Notes under the pieces: model-generated
The model's database searches: none
Told to the model about the DNA's origin: nothing
Seen by the model: the letters and a program-made list of their open reading frames with translations, nothing else
Made by a program: the position numbers and the translations under genes
Assembly (NCBI RefSeq): GCF_014192055.1
Contig: NZ_JACHXM010000010.1
Span: forward strand, 62,001 to 126,000
Origin: Halomonas organivorans
Lineage (GTDB): Bacteria > Pseudomonadota > Gammaproteobacteria > Pseudomonadales > Halomonadaceae
Direction of reading: 5' to 3'
DNA: 64,000 nt
Shown: piece after piece, positions 1 to 8,405 of the stretch
How the letters are laid out: each line of letters starts with the position of its first letter
Position numbering within the stretch: position 1 is the first letter of the stretch

Positions 1-380
1 CCAGGCAAACGAGAGAAACGGGCGTAGCTCATTATGGCCTCCGCAATCATACCGTCCTGTAAGAATCCACCTGCCCGCTCGGTCGCCTGCGATGCCGTCA
101 GCGAGACGTCACCATCGGCGTCGATGGCCTTCCCGCCGACGGCCGCGGCCTCCGTGGGCCGGTGAATTCGCGCGTCCCTCGCTAGTCACGTTGCGAAGTG
201 GTCAGGGTGTTTGTGGTTGTTATGTCGATCGAGACGGTGGGCACCCGCCTCCCTGGCGGAAGCCCCCTGCCCCGGCGTGCGAAGACATCCCTCGGGATGA
301 TCCAAGGCCCGATGGATGGCCCCCGCCGTCTTGCGTGCCACCGACGACTGCCGTGTCGTCGACGATGCCGGGACCGATCT

Positions 381-411
381 GCAAATGAGAATGATTACAC
401 TAATCATTAAA
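381..411. promoter_or_regulatory. Putative overlapping Fur boxes
   Basis: Two overlapping 19-mers (381-399 and 393-411) each match 13 of 19 positions of the classical Fur consensus GATAATGATAATCATTATC by hand alignment. They lie about 155-185 bp upstream of the siderophore ABC ATPase gene, in an AT-rich island. Overlapping Fur repeats are common at iron-repressed promoters. The site assignment is inference. Confidence 0.55.
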
Positions 412-504
412 AATCGGGATGTCCACGATCATCGAACAAACCGTTCGCTATATGCTGACAACCGATTGCGCTGAAAGGAGCCCACCGCCCCCGACCACGA
501 CGTT

Positions 505-523
505 GAAAATGAGAATGTTTTGT
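505..523. promoter_or_regulatory. Putative Fur box
   Basis: This 19-mer starts GAAAATGAGAATG and matches the Fur consensus at 12 of 19 positions. It ends about 40 bp before the ATG of the downstream ABC ATPase gene, where it could overlap the promoter or the early transcript. Confidence 0.45.
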
Positions 524-564
524 CATAGTGTGCTGCGCTCCAGAATCCACATCGACGAGCCCCC

Positions 565-1413
565 ATGCCCTCGACACCTGCCAAGCCGCCGCGACTGACG
601 GGCGAAGGCCTGCACGCCGGGTACGAGTCCCGACGCGTGCTGGACGGCGTCGACCTGGCGGTGGCCGAGGGCAAGCTGACGGTGCTGCTGGGGCCGAACG
701 GTAGCGGGAAATCGACGCTGCTGAAGACGCTGGCGCGTACGCTGACGCCCAGCGCCGGCCGGGTCTGCCTCGATGGCGAGGACATTCACCGCCGCAACAC
801 GCGAGAAGTCGCCCAGCGGCTTGGCCTGCTGCCGCAGGGCCCTTCCGCCCCGGAAGGGCTGACGGTCAGGCAACTGGTCGGCATGGGGCGCTTTCCCCAC
901 CAGCGGCTGTGGCGGCAGGATGCCGAACGGGACGCCCGCGCCATCCGCGAGGCGATGGCCTATACCGATGTCACCGACTTCGCCGAACGCAGCGTCGATG
1001 CGCTCTCCGGCGGCCAGCGACAGCGCTGCTGGATCGCCATGGTGCTGGCCCAGCAGACGGACCTGATCCTGCTCGACGAGCCCACCACCTTCCTCGACCT
1101 CAAGGTCCAGGTGGACCTGCTCGAGCTGCTGTCCCGACTGGCCCATGAGCACGGCCGCACCCTGCTGCTGGTGCTGCATGACCTCAACCTGGCGGCGGCC
1201 TACGCGGACCGACTGGTGATGATGCGCGACGGGCGCATCGTCGCCAGCGGCACGCCCAGGGAAGTGTTCACGGCCAGCCATCTCAAGCGCGTCTTCGATC
1301 TCGATGCCCACGTGCTCGAGGATCCCGAGACGGGCAGCCCGATCTGCGTGCCGCATCGGCGGCCGCGAACGCCGGCGGGCTCCCCCAACGTCCAGCGGCG
1401 CTGCGTCTCATGA
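565..1413 (+). CDS. Ferric-siderophore ABC transporter ATP-binding protein (FecE/FepC type)
   Basis: This is the cytoplasmic ATPase of an iron-siderophore, haem or cobalamin importer, 282 residues. Walker A (GPNGSGKST) is at about 43-51, the signature LSGGQRQR at 147-154, Walker B (LILLDEP) at 167-173 and the switch histidine of VLHD near 205. The length and the signature are typical of the FecE/FepC group. The last four bases overlap the next gene (ATGA), so the two are translationally coupled. No permease gene sits beside it, so it may work with the FecCD permeases encoded at 3.9-6.1 kb or elsewhere. Fur-like boxes upstream suggest iron repression. Only a weak GACGAG precedes the ATG. Confidence 0.85.
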   Translation: MPSTPAKPPRLTGEGLHAGYESRRVLDGVDLAVAEGKLTVLLGPNGSGKSTLLKTLARTLTPSAGRVCLDGEDIHRRNTREVAQRLGLLPQGPSAPEGLTVRQLVGMGRFPHQRLWRQDAERDARAIREAMAYTDVTDFAERSVDALSGGQRQRCWIAMVLAQQTDLILLDEPTTFLDLKVQVDLLELLSRLAHEHGRTLLLVLHDLNLAAAYADRLVMMRDGRIVASGTPREVFTASHLKRVFDLDAHVLEDPETGSPICVPHRRPRTPAGSPNVQRRCVS

Positions 1414-2318
1414 ACCATGTCTTCTGCGCCGATCTCAGCCGCGAGCAGGACGACCCGCTGGCCGGCAGTGGCGCCCACGCCGAGCACAACCTGCTGATCA
1501 GCTGGCCCCGCGCCAAGTGGACCCGCAAGGCCCGCCAGGCCAGCGACATGCCGGAGGACCTGGTACGTGCGCTCGATGCCATCGCCGCCGATGGGCGGCG
1601 AGTCAACCTGATCCATCGCCATGACCAGCCCGACGGGATCCACCGGGTGTTCCTGATGCCGGAGCGTCGGGACTTCGTCGTGCCGCGAGAGGCCCTGGAA
1701 GACTTCCTGAGTGCCTGGCGATCGGGAGGCTCGCTGACGGCATGGGAACGGGAAGGCGTCGAACGGGATCTGCTGCTGTGCTGTACCCACGGCAAGAAGG
1801 ACAAGTGCTGCGCGAAGTACGGGTACCGCACCTACAAGGCGCTGGCCGGGGCCGTCGCGACCCACGGGCTGCCCTTCGAGGTGTGGGAAAGCAGCCACCT
1901 GGGCGGCTGCCGCTTCGCCGCCAGCCTCATCCTGCTCTCGCCGGTACGCAAGTACGGCCGCATCACCCCTGAACAGGCGCTGCCGTTCCTGGAAGCCGAG
2001 GCCCGCGGCCAGCGCTTCCTGCCCGGGTATCGCGGCGACTCCCGGCTGACGCCCGCTCAGCAGTGCGCCCAGCTCGCGGCATTGGAGCACCTGGCCTCAA
2101 AGCCACACTCGCCCGGGCTGACGCTGCTGGACGACAGCGGCAGCGAGCACCGGCGACAGACCCGTTGGCACTGGGAGCAGAATGGCGCCAGTGGCCACCT
2201 GCGCATCGTCTGCGAGACGACCACCATCCGGCGCGTCGACATGTGCTCCGATCTGGACGAAGGCCCCACCGACAGCCTGATCTGGCGAGCCGCGGAGCTA
2301 ACGGAAACGGAGGCGTGA
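1410..2318 (+). CDS. Sucrase/ferredoxin-like (thioredoxin-like [2Fe-2S]) protein
   Basis: This 302-residue protein belongs to the sucrase/ferredoxin-like family (Pfam Suc_Fer-like), which has a thioredoxin fold and a probable [2Fe-2S] cluster. The cysteine motif CCTHGKKDKCC spans about 124-134. The family-typical SSHLGGCRFAASL follows at about 161-173, then a YGRI element. The start overlaps the siderophore ATPase gene by 4 bp, so the two are co-translated. That pairing suggests a role in iron import, perhaps electron donation for reductive iron release from the siderophore inside the cell. This role is inferred only from context, since characterised members of the family are few. Confidence 0.7.
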   Translation: MNHVFCADLSREQDDPLAGSGAHAEHNLLISWPRAKWTRKARQASDMPEDLVRALDAIAADGRRVNLIHRHDQPDGIHRVFLMPERRDFVVPREALEDFLSAWRSGGSLTAWEREGVERDLLLCCTHGKKDKCCAKYGYRTYKALAGAVATHGLPFEVWESSHLGGCRFAASLILLSPVRKYGRITPEQALPFLEAEARGQRFLPGYRGDSRLTPAQQCAQLAALEHLASKPHSPGLTLLDDSGSEHRRQTRWHWEQNGASGHLRIVCETTTIRRVDMCSDLDEGPTDSLIWRAAELTETEA

Positions 2319-2436
2319 CCTCGCCTCGCCACAACATTTCGTTACACGATGGCGCGAACCTCATCCCTTGCAACGACACTAATGTAGCAAGACGCCGCGC
2401 TGCGGCGTCATGGACACCGATGCAAGGAGAGATGTC

Positions 2437-2985
2437 ATGACACGCGATACCCTGCGACTGCCGACCCTGACCGCCGCCTTGCTCGCCGCAGGCCTGGCCG
2501 TCAGCACCACCGCCCAGGCCGCGCCACAGGGGCTCTACTCCACCAACGAGCTGCTCGACGCCGAGGTCTACACCCCGGACGCGCCGGAACGCGCCATCGG
2601 CGAGGTGGAGGACGTGCTGCTCGACGACGACATGCGCCTGCGTGCGCTGGTGGTCGACACCGGCAATCTGCTCGATCTGGGCGACAAGCAATACGTGATC
2701 GAAGCCGGGCATTTCAGCGTCGAGACCCACCACGGCGAACGCCTCGACGACATCGAGTATCGAGTGAACCTGGACCTCGACGCGGCCGCCGTCGCCGAGC
2801 AACCGGAATACACCGACGGCTGGTGGAACCAGGCCCGGGAAAGCATGCGCCAGGCCTGGGCCGACACTCAGGAGGGCGCCGCCAGCGCCTGGGAGACCAC
2901 CCAGGAAGGTGCCTCCAACGCCCTGGACCGCATCGGTCAGGCGCTGCAAAGCGCAGGCGAAAGCGCCCAGAAGGCCGCCGAATAA
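2437..2985 (+). CDS. PRC-barrel domain protein, exported
   Basis: This 182-residue protein has an N-terminal signal peptide (hydrophobic run LPTLTAALLAAGLAVS, AQA cleavage site) followed by a PRC-barrel-like domain at roughly residues 35-95 (ERAIGEVEDVLLDDD, LRALVVDTG). The C-terminal third is Ala/Gln/Glu-rich and helical, with repeats such as TQEGAASAWETTQEGAS. The ATG at 2437 is chosen over an in-frame ATG 27 bp upstream because AAGGAGAG stands just before it. PRC-barrel proteins often act as RNA-processing or surface-associated stress proteins. No specific function can be assigned here. Confidence 0.7.
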   Translation: MTRDTLRLPTLTAALLAAGLAVSTTAQAAPQGLYSTNELLDAEVYTPDAPERAIGEVEDVLLDDDMRLRALVVDTGNLLDLGDKQYVIEAGHFSVETHHGERLDDIEYRVNLDLDAAAVAEQPEYTDGWWNQARESMRQAWADTQEGAASAWETTQEGASNALDRIGQALQSAGESAQKAAE

Positions 2986-3094
2986 CGTTGTCGGTGGCTG
3001 ATAAGCGCCTGTGCTCGGCGATACGGCGTTAAACATCAGCCCGTGCGCAAGCCCGGTCCAAGTCCTCACTTACCCGCTACCGAAATACTCACCC

Positions 3095-3118
3095 GCGCCC
3101 CGGCCCTCGCCGGGGCGC
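3095..3118. terminator. Hairpin between convergent genes
   Basis: A perfect 10-bp stem (GCGCCCCGGC / GCCGGGGCGC) has a 4-nt loop, CCTC. It sits between the end of the PRC-barrel gene and the end of the minus-strand siderophore ATPase gene. It has no clear T-run on either strand, so it may be a weak bidirectional terminator. Confidence 0.5.
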
Positions 3119-3125
3119 GTCGCGT

Positions 3126-3914
3126 TCAGGCCCGGCGCAGGTCGGCCAGCAGCGGCGCCCCGGTGGCAGGATCCGGCACCAGCGTGCAGGCCACCCCGTA
3201 CAGTTCGTGCACCAGCGCCTCGGTGACCACCTCGGCGGGGGCGCCCTGGGCGACGATCGCCCCGTCGCGCATGGCCACCAGATGGTCGGCGTAGCGGCAG
3301 GCGCTGGCCAGGTCGTGCAGCACCAGCGCCAGGGTCCGCCCGTCGGCGGCCAGCCGCCGCACCAGCTCGAAGACCTCCAGCTGGTGGCCCAGGTCCAGCG
3401 CCGAGGTCGGCTCGTCGAGCAGCAGCAGCGGCGTCTGCTGGGCGATGGTCATGGCGATCCAGGCGCGCTGTCGCTGCCCGCCGGAGAGCGCCTCCAGCGG
3501 CCGCTCGGCCAGCGCCTCCAGCCCCGCGGCCGCCAGCGCCTCCTCCACCGCCCGCTGGTCCTCGCCGGACCACTGGCGCAGCCAGCCCTGGTGCGGCTGG
3601 CGACCGAAGCGAATCAGGTCGCTCACGGTCAGTCCTTCCGGCGCGCTGGCCTCCTGGGGCAGCAGCGCCAGCCGCCGGGCCAGCTCCCGGGGCGGCAGCC
3701 GCTGGATATCCTCGCCGTCGAGCAGCACCGCGCCAGCGCTCGGTGCATGCAGGCGGGCCAGCCCGGCCAGCAGGGTCGACTTGCCGCAGCCGTTGGGACC
3801 GACGATGGCGGTCACCTTGCCCGGCGGCAGCTCGACGGCCAGGTTGTCGATGATCGAGGTGCGGCCATAGGCCAGGCTCAGTTCACTGGCCTCGAGGCGA
3901 TGGGGCACGGTCAT
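3126..3914 (-). CDS. Ferric-siderophore ABC transporter ATP-binding protein (FecE/FepC type)
   Basis: This 262-residue ATPase carries Walker A GPNGCGKST, the Q-loop context LLPQEASAPEGLT, signature LSGGQRQR, Walker B LLLLDEP and H-loop VLHD. It is the last gene of the four-gene operon binding protein - permease - permease - ATPase. Its ATG overlaps the stop of the upstream permease by 4 bp. The arrangement is that of FecBCDE/FhuBCD iron-siderophore importers. It is paralogous to the ATPase at 565-1413, sharing the loop phrase APEGLTV. Confidence 0.9.
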   Translation of the reverse strand: MTVPHRLEASELSLAYGRTSIIDNLAVELPPGKVTAIVGPNGCGKSTLLAGLARLHAPSAGAVLLDGEDIQRLPPRELARRLALLPQEASAPEGLTVSDLIRFGRQPHQGWLRQWSGEDQRAVEEALAAAGLEALAERPLEALSGGQRQRAWIAMTIAQQTPLLLLDEPTSALDLGHQLEVFELVRRLAADGRTLALVLHDLASACRYADHLVAMRDGAIVAQGAPAEVVTEALVHELYGVACTLVPDPATGAPLLADLRRA

Positions 3915-5017
3915 GGCGATTTCCTCTTGGCGGGACGCATCAGGATCCACAGCAGCCAGGGGCCGCCGACCACGGCGGTGACGATGCCCACCGGCAGTTC
4001 GATGGGCGCCAGCAGCAGCCGTCCCGTCAGGTCGGCCAGCACCATCACCAGGGCCCCTGCCAGCGCCGAGGCGGTCAACGGTACGCCACGAGGCGAAGCC
4101 AGCGAGCGGGCGATCTCGGGGCCGATCAGCGCCACCATGCCCACCGGGCCGGCCACCGCCACCGCCAGTGCGGTCAACAGCACCGACAACGCCAGCACCT
4201 GGGCGCGCCGACGACGCAGCCCGACGCCGAGCCCCCGGGCCACGGCATCGCTGAACCGCATCAGCGACAGCGAGCGTGCCAGCCCGAGCGCCAGCGGCCA
4301 GCCCACGGCCAGGCCGAGGGCCAGTATCGTGACGGCCCCTCCCGGGCGGGCGTTGAGCGTGCCCACCGTCCACGGGTAGGCGGCGTTGGCGGTGTCGATG
4401 TCCACTCGGGCCAGCAGCACCTGGGTGACGGCGCCAAACACCGCTCCGATGCCGATGCCGGCGACGATGAAGCGATAGCCGCGGGTATCGCCGCCGCTGG
4501 CCACCCCGAAGGTGACGGCCGCCGCGGTGGCGGCCCCGGCCAGCGCCATGGCCGGCGGGGCCAGCGACGCGCCGAGCCCCACCACCGAGGCCACGGCGAA
4601 GGCGGTGGCGCCGTTGTCGATGCCGATGATGCCCGGCGTGGCCAGGCGGTTGCGGGCCAGGGCCTGCATCAGGCAGCCGGCCAGCGCGAAGGCGGCACCG
4701 GTCAGCCAGGCTGCCAGCAGGCGCGGCAGCCGCAGCTCCTGGACCACGAAGGCGGCCATCACATCGCCCTCGCCGTGCAGCGCCACCCAAGCGCCGGCGG
4801 GCGACAGCCACTGCTGGCCCAGGCACAGGTAGGCCAGCGAGGCGGCCAGCAGCAGCGCCAGCAATGACAGGCCGACGGCCAGCGCACGGCGCTCGATCAG
4901 CAGGTGCCACTCGCCACGGGCCAGCCGCCAGCAGCCGGGGGGCGGCGGCACCGGGGCAGGCCGAGGCACGGCATCCCCTCGGCGCAACATCGGGACGGTC
5001 TCGGACATGGGACTCAC
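3911..5017 (-). CDS. FecCD-family siderophore permease
   Basis: This is an integral membrane permease of about 368 residues, rich in Ala/Leu/Val/Gly, of the BtuC/FecCD family. Family landmarks include GCLMQALARNRLATPGIIGI (the G-x-x-x-Q-x-x-x-x-N-P/R-L region) and GPVGMVALIGPEIAR near the C-terminus. A GTG at 5017 has a well-spaced GGAGAG upstream and is preferred. An ATG at 5008 is the alternative. It overlaps the downstream ATPase by 4 bp and follows the partner permease closely. The two permeases probably form a heterodimeric channel. Confidence 0.85.
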   Translation of the reverse strand: MSPMSETVPMLRRGDAVPRPAPVPPPPGCWRLARGEWHLLIERRALAVGLSLLALLLAASLAYLCLGQQWLSPAGAWVALHGEGDVMAAFVVQELRLPRLLAAWLTGAAFALAGCLMQALARNRLATPGIIGIDNGATAFAVASVVGLGASLAPPAMALAGAATAAAVTFGVASGGDTRGYRFIVAGIGIGAVFGAVTQVLLARVDIDTANAAYPWTVGTLNARPGGAVTILALGLAVGWPLALGLARSLSLMRFSDAVARGLGVGLRRRRAQVLALSVLLTALAVAVAGPVGMVALIGPEIARSLASPRGVPLTASALAGALVMVLADLTGRLLLAPIELPVGIVTAVVGGPWLLWILMRPAKRKSP

Positions 5018-5030
5018 ATGGCTCTCCGGC

Positions 5031-6059
5031 TCACAGGACGGGCAGTCGACGGGCCCGCACCACGGCGACCAGCACCGGGGCGCCGACCAGCGCGGTAAGC
5101 ACCCCAAGCGACAGCTCCGAGGGCGCCACCACCAGGCGCGAGACCACGTCGGCGGACAGCACCATCAGGGGGCCCAGCGGCAGGCACAGCCACAGGGTGC
5201 GACGGATGTCGGGGCCGGCCAGGGAGCGCGCCGCGAAGGGCACCACCAGGCCAACGAAGGCGATCGGCCCGGCAATCGCGGTGGCCGCGCCCACCAGCAG
5301 CGCCACCGCCAGCACCACCAGGGCCCGCACCCGACCGGGACGATGGCCGAGCCCCGAGGCGACCCGCTCGCCCAGCGCCAGCGCGGCCAACGGGCGGGCG
5401 ATCAGCCCGGTGACGACGAGTGCCAAGGCCAGGCTCGGCAGCACGGCCATCAGGTCGTCGAGGCGACGCCCGGCCAGGCTGCCGACCACCCAGAAGCGGA
5501 TCTCGTCGGCGGTGCGCTGGTCGAACAGCAGCAGCAGCGACGTCAGCGAGGCGAGCAACGCCGAGAAGGCGGCACCGGCCAGCACCAGGCGCACCGGATC
5601 ATCGCCCAGGCCACGCAGGCGCACCACGCTCATCACCGACAGGCAGCCGACCAGTGCGCCGACCTGGGCCACCGCGACGCGCAGGGTCGCCGCACTGGCA
5701 CCCAGCCACAGCGCCACGGCCACGGCGAAGGCGGCCCCGGCGCTGACGCCGAGCAGCCCCGGCTCGGCCAGCGGATTGCGCGACACCGCCTGCAGCAGCG
5801 CCCCGGACACGCCCAGCGCCAGCCCCACGGCGATGCCGATCAGGGTCCGCGGCAGGCGCAGCGTCTCGACCACGAAGCGCGCCTCCTCGTCGCCGACGCC
5901 GAACAGCACGGCCAGCGCTCGGGACGCACCGACGTCGCCGGCGCCCCACAGCAGGCTGGCCAGCGCCGCCAGCCCAAGCAAGCCGGTGAGCAGCAGCAAC
6001 ACACCCGAAAGCCCCGCCGGTGGGCGGGGCTCGGTGTTGGCGATGACTCCCTGGGACAT
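5031..6059 (-). CDS. FecCD-family siderophore permease
   Basis: This 342-residue multi-pass permease of the BtuC/FecCD family is the partner of the one encoded just downstream. Family motifs are seen: GVSGALLQAVSRNPLAEPGL and GPIAFVGLVVPFAAR. The start at 6059 overlaps the stop of the binding-protein gene (ATGA), which shows translational coupling. The N-terminal residues before the first hydrophobic segment are short, as usual for this family. Confidence 0.88.
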   Translation of the reverse strand: MSQGVIANTEPRPPAGLSGVLLLLTGLLGLAALASLLWGAGDVGASRALAVLFGVGDEEARFVVETLRLPRTLIGIAVGLALGVSGALLQAVSRNPLAEPGLLGVSAGAAFAVAVALWLGASAATLRVAVAQVGALVGCLSVMSVVRLRGLGDDPVRLVLAGAAFSALLASLTSLLLLFDQRTADEIRFWVVGSLAGRRLDDLMAVLPSLALALVVTGLIARPLAALALGERVASGLGHRPGRVRALVVLAVALLVGAATAIAGPIAFVGLVVPFAARSLAGPDIRRTLWLCLPLGPLMVLSADVVSRLVVAPSELSLGVLTALVGAPVLVAVVRARRLPVL

Positions 6060-6997
6060 CAGGGCAGCAGCGCCGCTTCGATGTCGTCGAGGATCGCCTC
6101 GGCGGCCAGCGGCCCGTTGGCGCTGGTCCACAGCTGTCCGTCCACCGGCACCACCCGACCGTTCTCGACTACCGGCAGGCGAGCGAAGGCCGGCGATTCC
6201 TCGGCAGCCGCCAGGGCCTCGTCGCCCTCCTCGTTGAGGGTGGCCAGGAACAGCCAGTCGCCCTGCAGCCTGGAGAGGTTTTCCAGGCTCAGCGGGTCAC
6301 TGTGCACGCCCCGCCCGTTGAGCAGGCCGGCGGCGTCCACCTCGAGGCCCACGGCGGCGAGCAGGCCGGTGGAGAACAGCTGGTCGGACATCACCAGCGG
6401 CCCCTGGGGCATCCAGCGCACCAGGTTGGCGGTGGCGTCGATATCGCCCGCGTCCAGGCGTTCCGCCATCTCGGCGGCGCGGGTCTCGACGCCGTCGATG
6501 GCATCGTTCACCGCGGCCTCGCGTCCCAGCGCCCGGCCGTACTGACGGGCCTCGGCCTTCCACGCCTCGGGGGTGATGCCCGGGCTTTCCGGCACCACCG
6601 TCGGCGCGATCTTCGACAGCAACGCGTACTGGGCATCGGCGAGGCGCGGCCCGGCCAGGATCAGGTCCGGCCGTTCGGCCACCACCGCCTCCATGTTGAC
6701 CTCGCGCACCACGCCGACGATCGACGGGCGTTCGTCGTCGAGATGCGGCTCGATATAGCGCGCCACATCGTCGCCGCCGCGGGTGGTGACCGCGCCGACC
6801 GGCATGACGCCGGCCGCCAGGGACGCATCCAGGGCGCCTTCATAGAGGGTCACCACCCGCTCGGGGGCATCGGGCACCTCGACCTGGCCATGGGCGGTAT
6901 CCAGGTTGCGGGCCTGGGCCACGCCTGAGGCGACGGTGAACGCCGCCGCCAGGCAGGCGCCAACCAGAAACGGGGTCTTGGACAGGGAAACGGACAT
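6059..6997 (-). CDS. Periplasmic iron-siderophore binding protein (FecB/FepB type)
   Basis: This 312-residue substrate-binding protein has a signal peptide (hydrophobic core FLVGACLAAAFTVASGVAQA) and a class III periplasmic-binding fold. Typical early phrases are VPDAPERVVTL and VVAERPDLILAGPRL. The ATG at 6997 is chosen because GAGGAG lies 5-6 bp before it. It is the first gene of a four-gene operon with two FecCD permeases and an ATPase. A Fur-like site about 50-70 bp upstream suggests iron repression. Confidence 0.85.
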   Translation of the reverse strand: MSVSLSKTPFLVGACLAAAFTVASGVAQARNLDTAHGQVEVPDAPERVVTLYEGALDASLAAGVMPVGAVTTRGGDDVARYIEPHLDDERPSIVGVVREVNMEAVVAERPDLILAGPRLADAQYALLSKIAPTVVPESPGITPEAWKAEARQYGRALGREAAVNDAIDGVETRAAEMAERLDAGDIDATANLVRWMPQGPLVMSDQLFSTGLLAAVGLEVDAAGLLNGRGVHSDPLSLENLSRLQGDWLFLATLNEEGDEALAAAEESPAFARLPVVENGRVVPVDGQLWTSANGPLAAEAILDDIEAALLP

Positions 6998-7048
6998 GGA
7001 TGCTCCTCGACTGATCGGGCGTCTGGCCACCCGGACATGCGAATATTC

Positions 7049-7067
7049 GCCAATGATAATTAATCGC
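7049..7067. promoter_or_regulatory. Putative Fur box upstream of the FecBCDE-type operon
   Basis: The sequence contains AATGATAATTAATCGC on the + strand. The best 19-mer, read on the minus strand, matches 12 of 19 positions of the Fur consensus. It lies 52-70 bp upstream of the ATG of the binding-protein gene. Confidence 0.5.
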
Positions 7068-7155
7068 AAAAAACTTCTCACCCTGCTCGCCCGCAACGTC
7101 GCGTTCGAGAGCATGCAACGCATTCGGTGGGCTCAGGGAAGCGTGTCGAATCGGC

Positions 7156-8043
7156 TCACAGCGACGACAGGCTGCCGGTGACCTCCTGCACCTGGGCGCG
7201 AACGCTCTGCAGGCCGTCGCCGGAGAGGTACCACAGCGCCGGGGACAGCACCGTCACCTCGATCGCCTCGCCGCCCTCGGCCGCCAGCGCCTCTTCGAGC
7301 GACGTGACGTCCAGCGGCGTCGCGCCGATGGCGGCGCTGCGGTCCACCACCAGCAGCGCATCCGGCGCCATCTCGCCGATCGCGGCCGGGGTGAGCGGAG
7401 TGAAGGTGCGGGTACCGCGACTCATCGGCTCGACCGACGCCGGCAGCGCCGGCTGGGCAATCTGCAGCAGCTCACCGACCACTGGCTCCTCGCGCAGCGA
7501 ATAGTGGCCGTCGTTGTGAGTCACCACCACCGCCTCGAGGTCGTCGGGCAGGCTCGCCCGCGCGGCCTCGATCTCGTCGTGCAGAGCGGCAAGCCGCTCG
7601 GCGGCCCGGGCCTCGGCGCCGAAGCGCTCGGCCAGCCCCGTCACCTTGGCGCTCAAGGCCTCGAAGTAGTCGCCCTCGCCCATCGAGACGTCCTGCGTCT
7701 CGGCCAGCGCCTCCAGGTCCTCCAGCGCCGCCGACTGGCGACCGGTCACCAGGATCAGGTCGGGATCGGCGGCGGCGACCGCCGCCAGATCCGGCGTCTT
7801 GAGGCCGCCCACGTCGGCACGCCCGTCCAGCAGGTCGGCTACGTAGGCCGGCGCGGCCTGGTGCGGCAGGCCGACGAGATGGTCCTCGAGCCCCAGGGCC
7901 GCCAGCGTGTCCGCGGCTCCCCAGTCGAAGCTGACGACATCGGGCCCGTGCGCCTCCCCTTCGACCTCGTGGGCCTGAACCATCGAGGGCAGGGCGAACA
8001 CTCCCAGGGCCAGCGCCGGCATGCACCATCGGATACCTTTCAT
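7156..8043 (-). CDS. Siderophore-binding protein, CeuE/FatB/YclQ-like
   Basis: This 295-residue periplasmic binding protein has a signal peptide ending near MVQAHE. The stretch VGLPHQAAPAYVADL, VGGLKTPDL, ADPDLILVTGRQ closely resembles the N-lobe of CeuE/YclQ/FatB proteins, which bind tetradentate or petrobactin-type catecholates. A second region holds the phrase VVTHNDGHYS. ATG 8043 has AGGAGG at ideal spacing, and a GTG two codons upstream overlaps that site. It is a separate unit from the binding protein at 6059-6997, so two binding proteins may feed one permease pair. Confidence 0.78.
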   Translation of the reverse strand: MKGIRWCMPALALGVFALPSMVQAHEVEGEAHGPDVVSFDWGAADTLAALGLEDHLVGLPHQAAPAYVADLLDGRADVGGLKTPDLAAVAAADPDLILVTGRQSAALEDLEALAETQDVSMGEGDYFEALSAKVTGLAERFGAEARAAERLAALHDEIEAARASLPDDLEAVVVTHNDGHYSLREEPVVGELLQIAQPALPASVEPMSRGTRTFTPLTPAAIGEMAPDALLVVDRSAAIGATPLDVTSLEEALAAEGGEAIEVTVLSPALWYLSGDGLQSVRAQVQEVTGSLSSL

Positions 8044-8405
8044 TGCCACCTCCTAAAAACGAATACGAATCAATATTGAAAGATGGCTGAACACTACCAT
8101 GTGCCTGGCGTCCGCTGCCGCAACATCGGGTTGCATGACGCGCAACCGGCCTCATCGCCGGCACGACGCCGCCCGGTTGCCATTTACGCAACGCCACATT
8201 CCGGTATTCGACCTTCCCAACACAAATGCGAATCTTTATCGTTTTTGCCGCATTGGAGTGGCTCGCCGACCCACGGGTTCCCCGAGAAAGGTCCCCACCG
8301 TTGATCCCTCGACAACGGCATCGCCGACCACCGACACGGCCAGCACGCCAATAACAACCATGAGGCCGCATGCCCCATTACTTGTCAGAGCAAGGAGCTA
8401 GGAAC
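8044..8405. promoter_or_regulatory. Divergent promoter region with Fur-like sites
   Basis: This 362-bp gap separates the CeuE-like gene (leftward) from the TonB receptor gene (rightward). I see no gene in it. AT-rich stretches sit next to both genes. The 19-mer at 8222-8240 (ending AATCTTTATC) matches the Fur consensus at 13 of 19 positions. A weaker AT-rich sequence (GAATACGAATCAATATTG, 8061-8078) lies just upstream of the CeuE-like gene. Both transcripts are probably iron-regulated. Confidence 0.5.

Larger units (their letters stand above)
1..564. other. Left-edge intergenic region, no convincing gene
   Basis: I see no supported gene here. Short open frames on both strands are Arg/Pro/Ser-rich and look like non-coding GC-rich frames. 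One minus-strand frame stays open from about 185 down to the window edge with more protein-like composition, but it has no start codon inside the window. The right part (about 381-523) is AT-richer and holds Fur-box-like sequences upstream of the siderophore ATPase gene. Confidence 0.5.

Noticed and set aside
4864..6545. Long + strand open frames opposite the siderophore permease and binding-protein genes
   Set aside because: They are Ser/Arg/Thr/Pro- or Gln/His-rich low-complexity translations antisense to a clear FecBCD operon, with no family signature.
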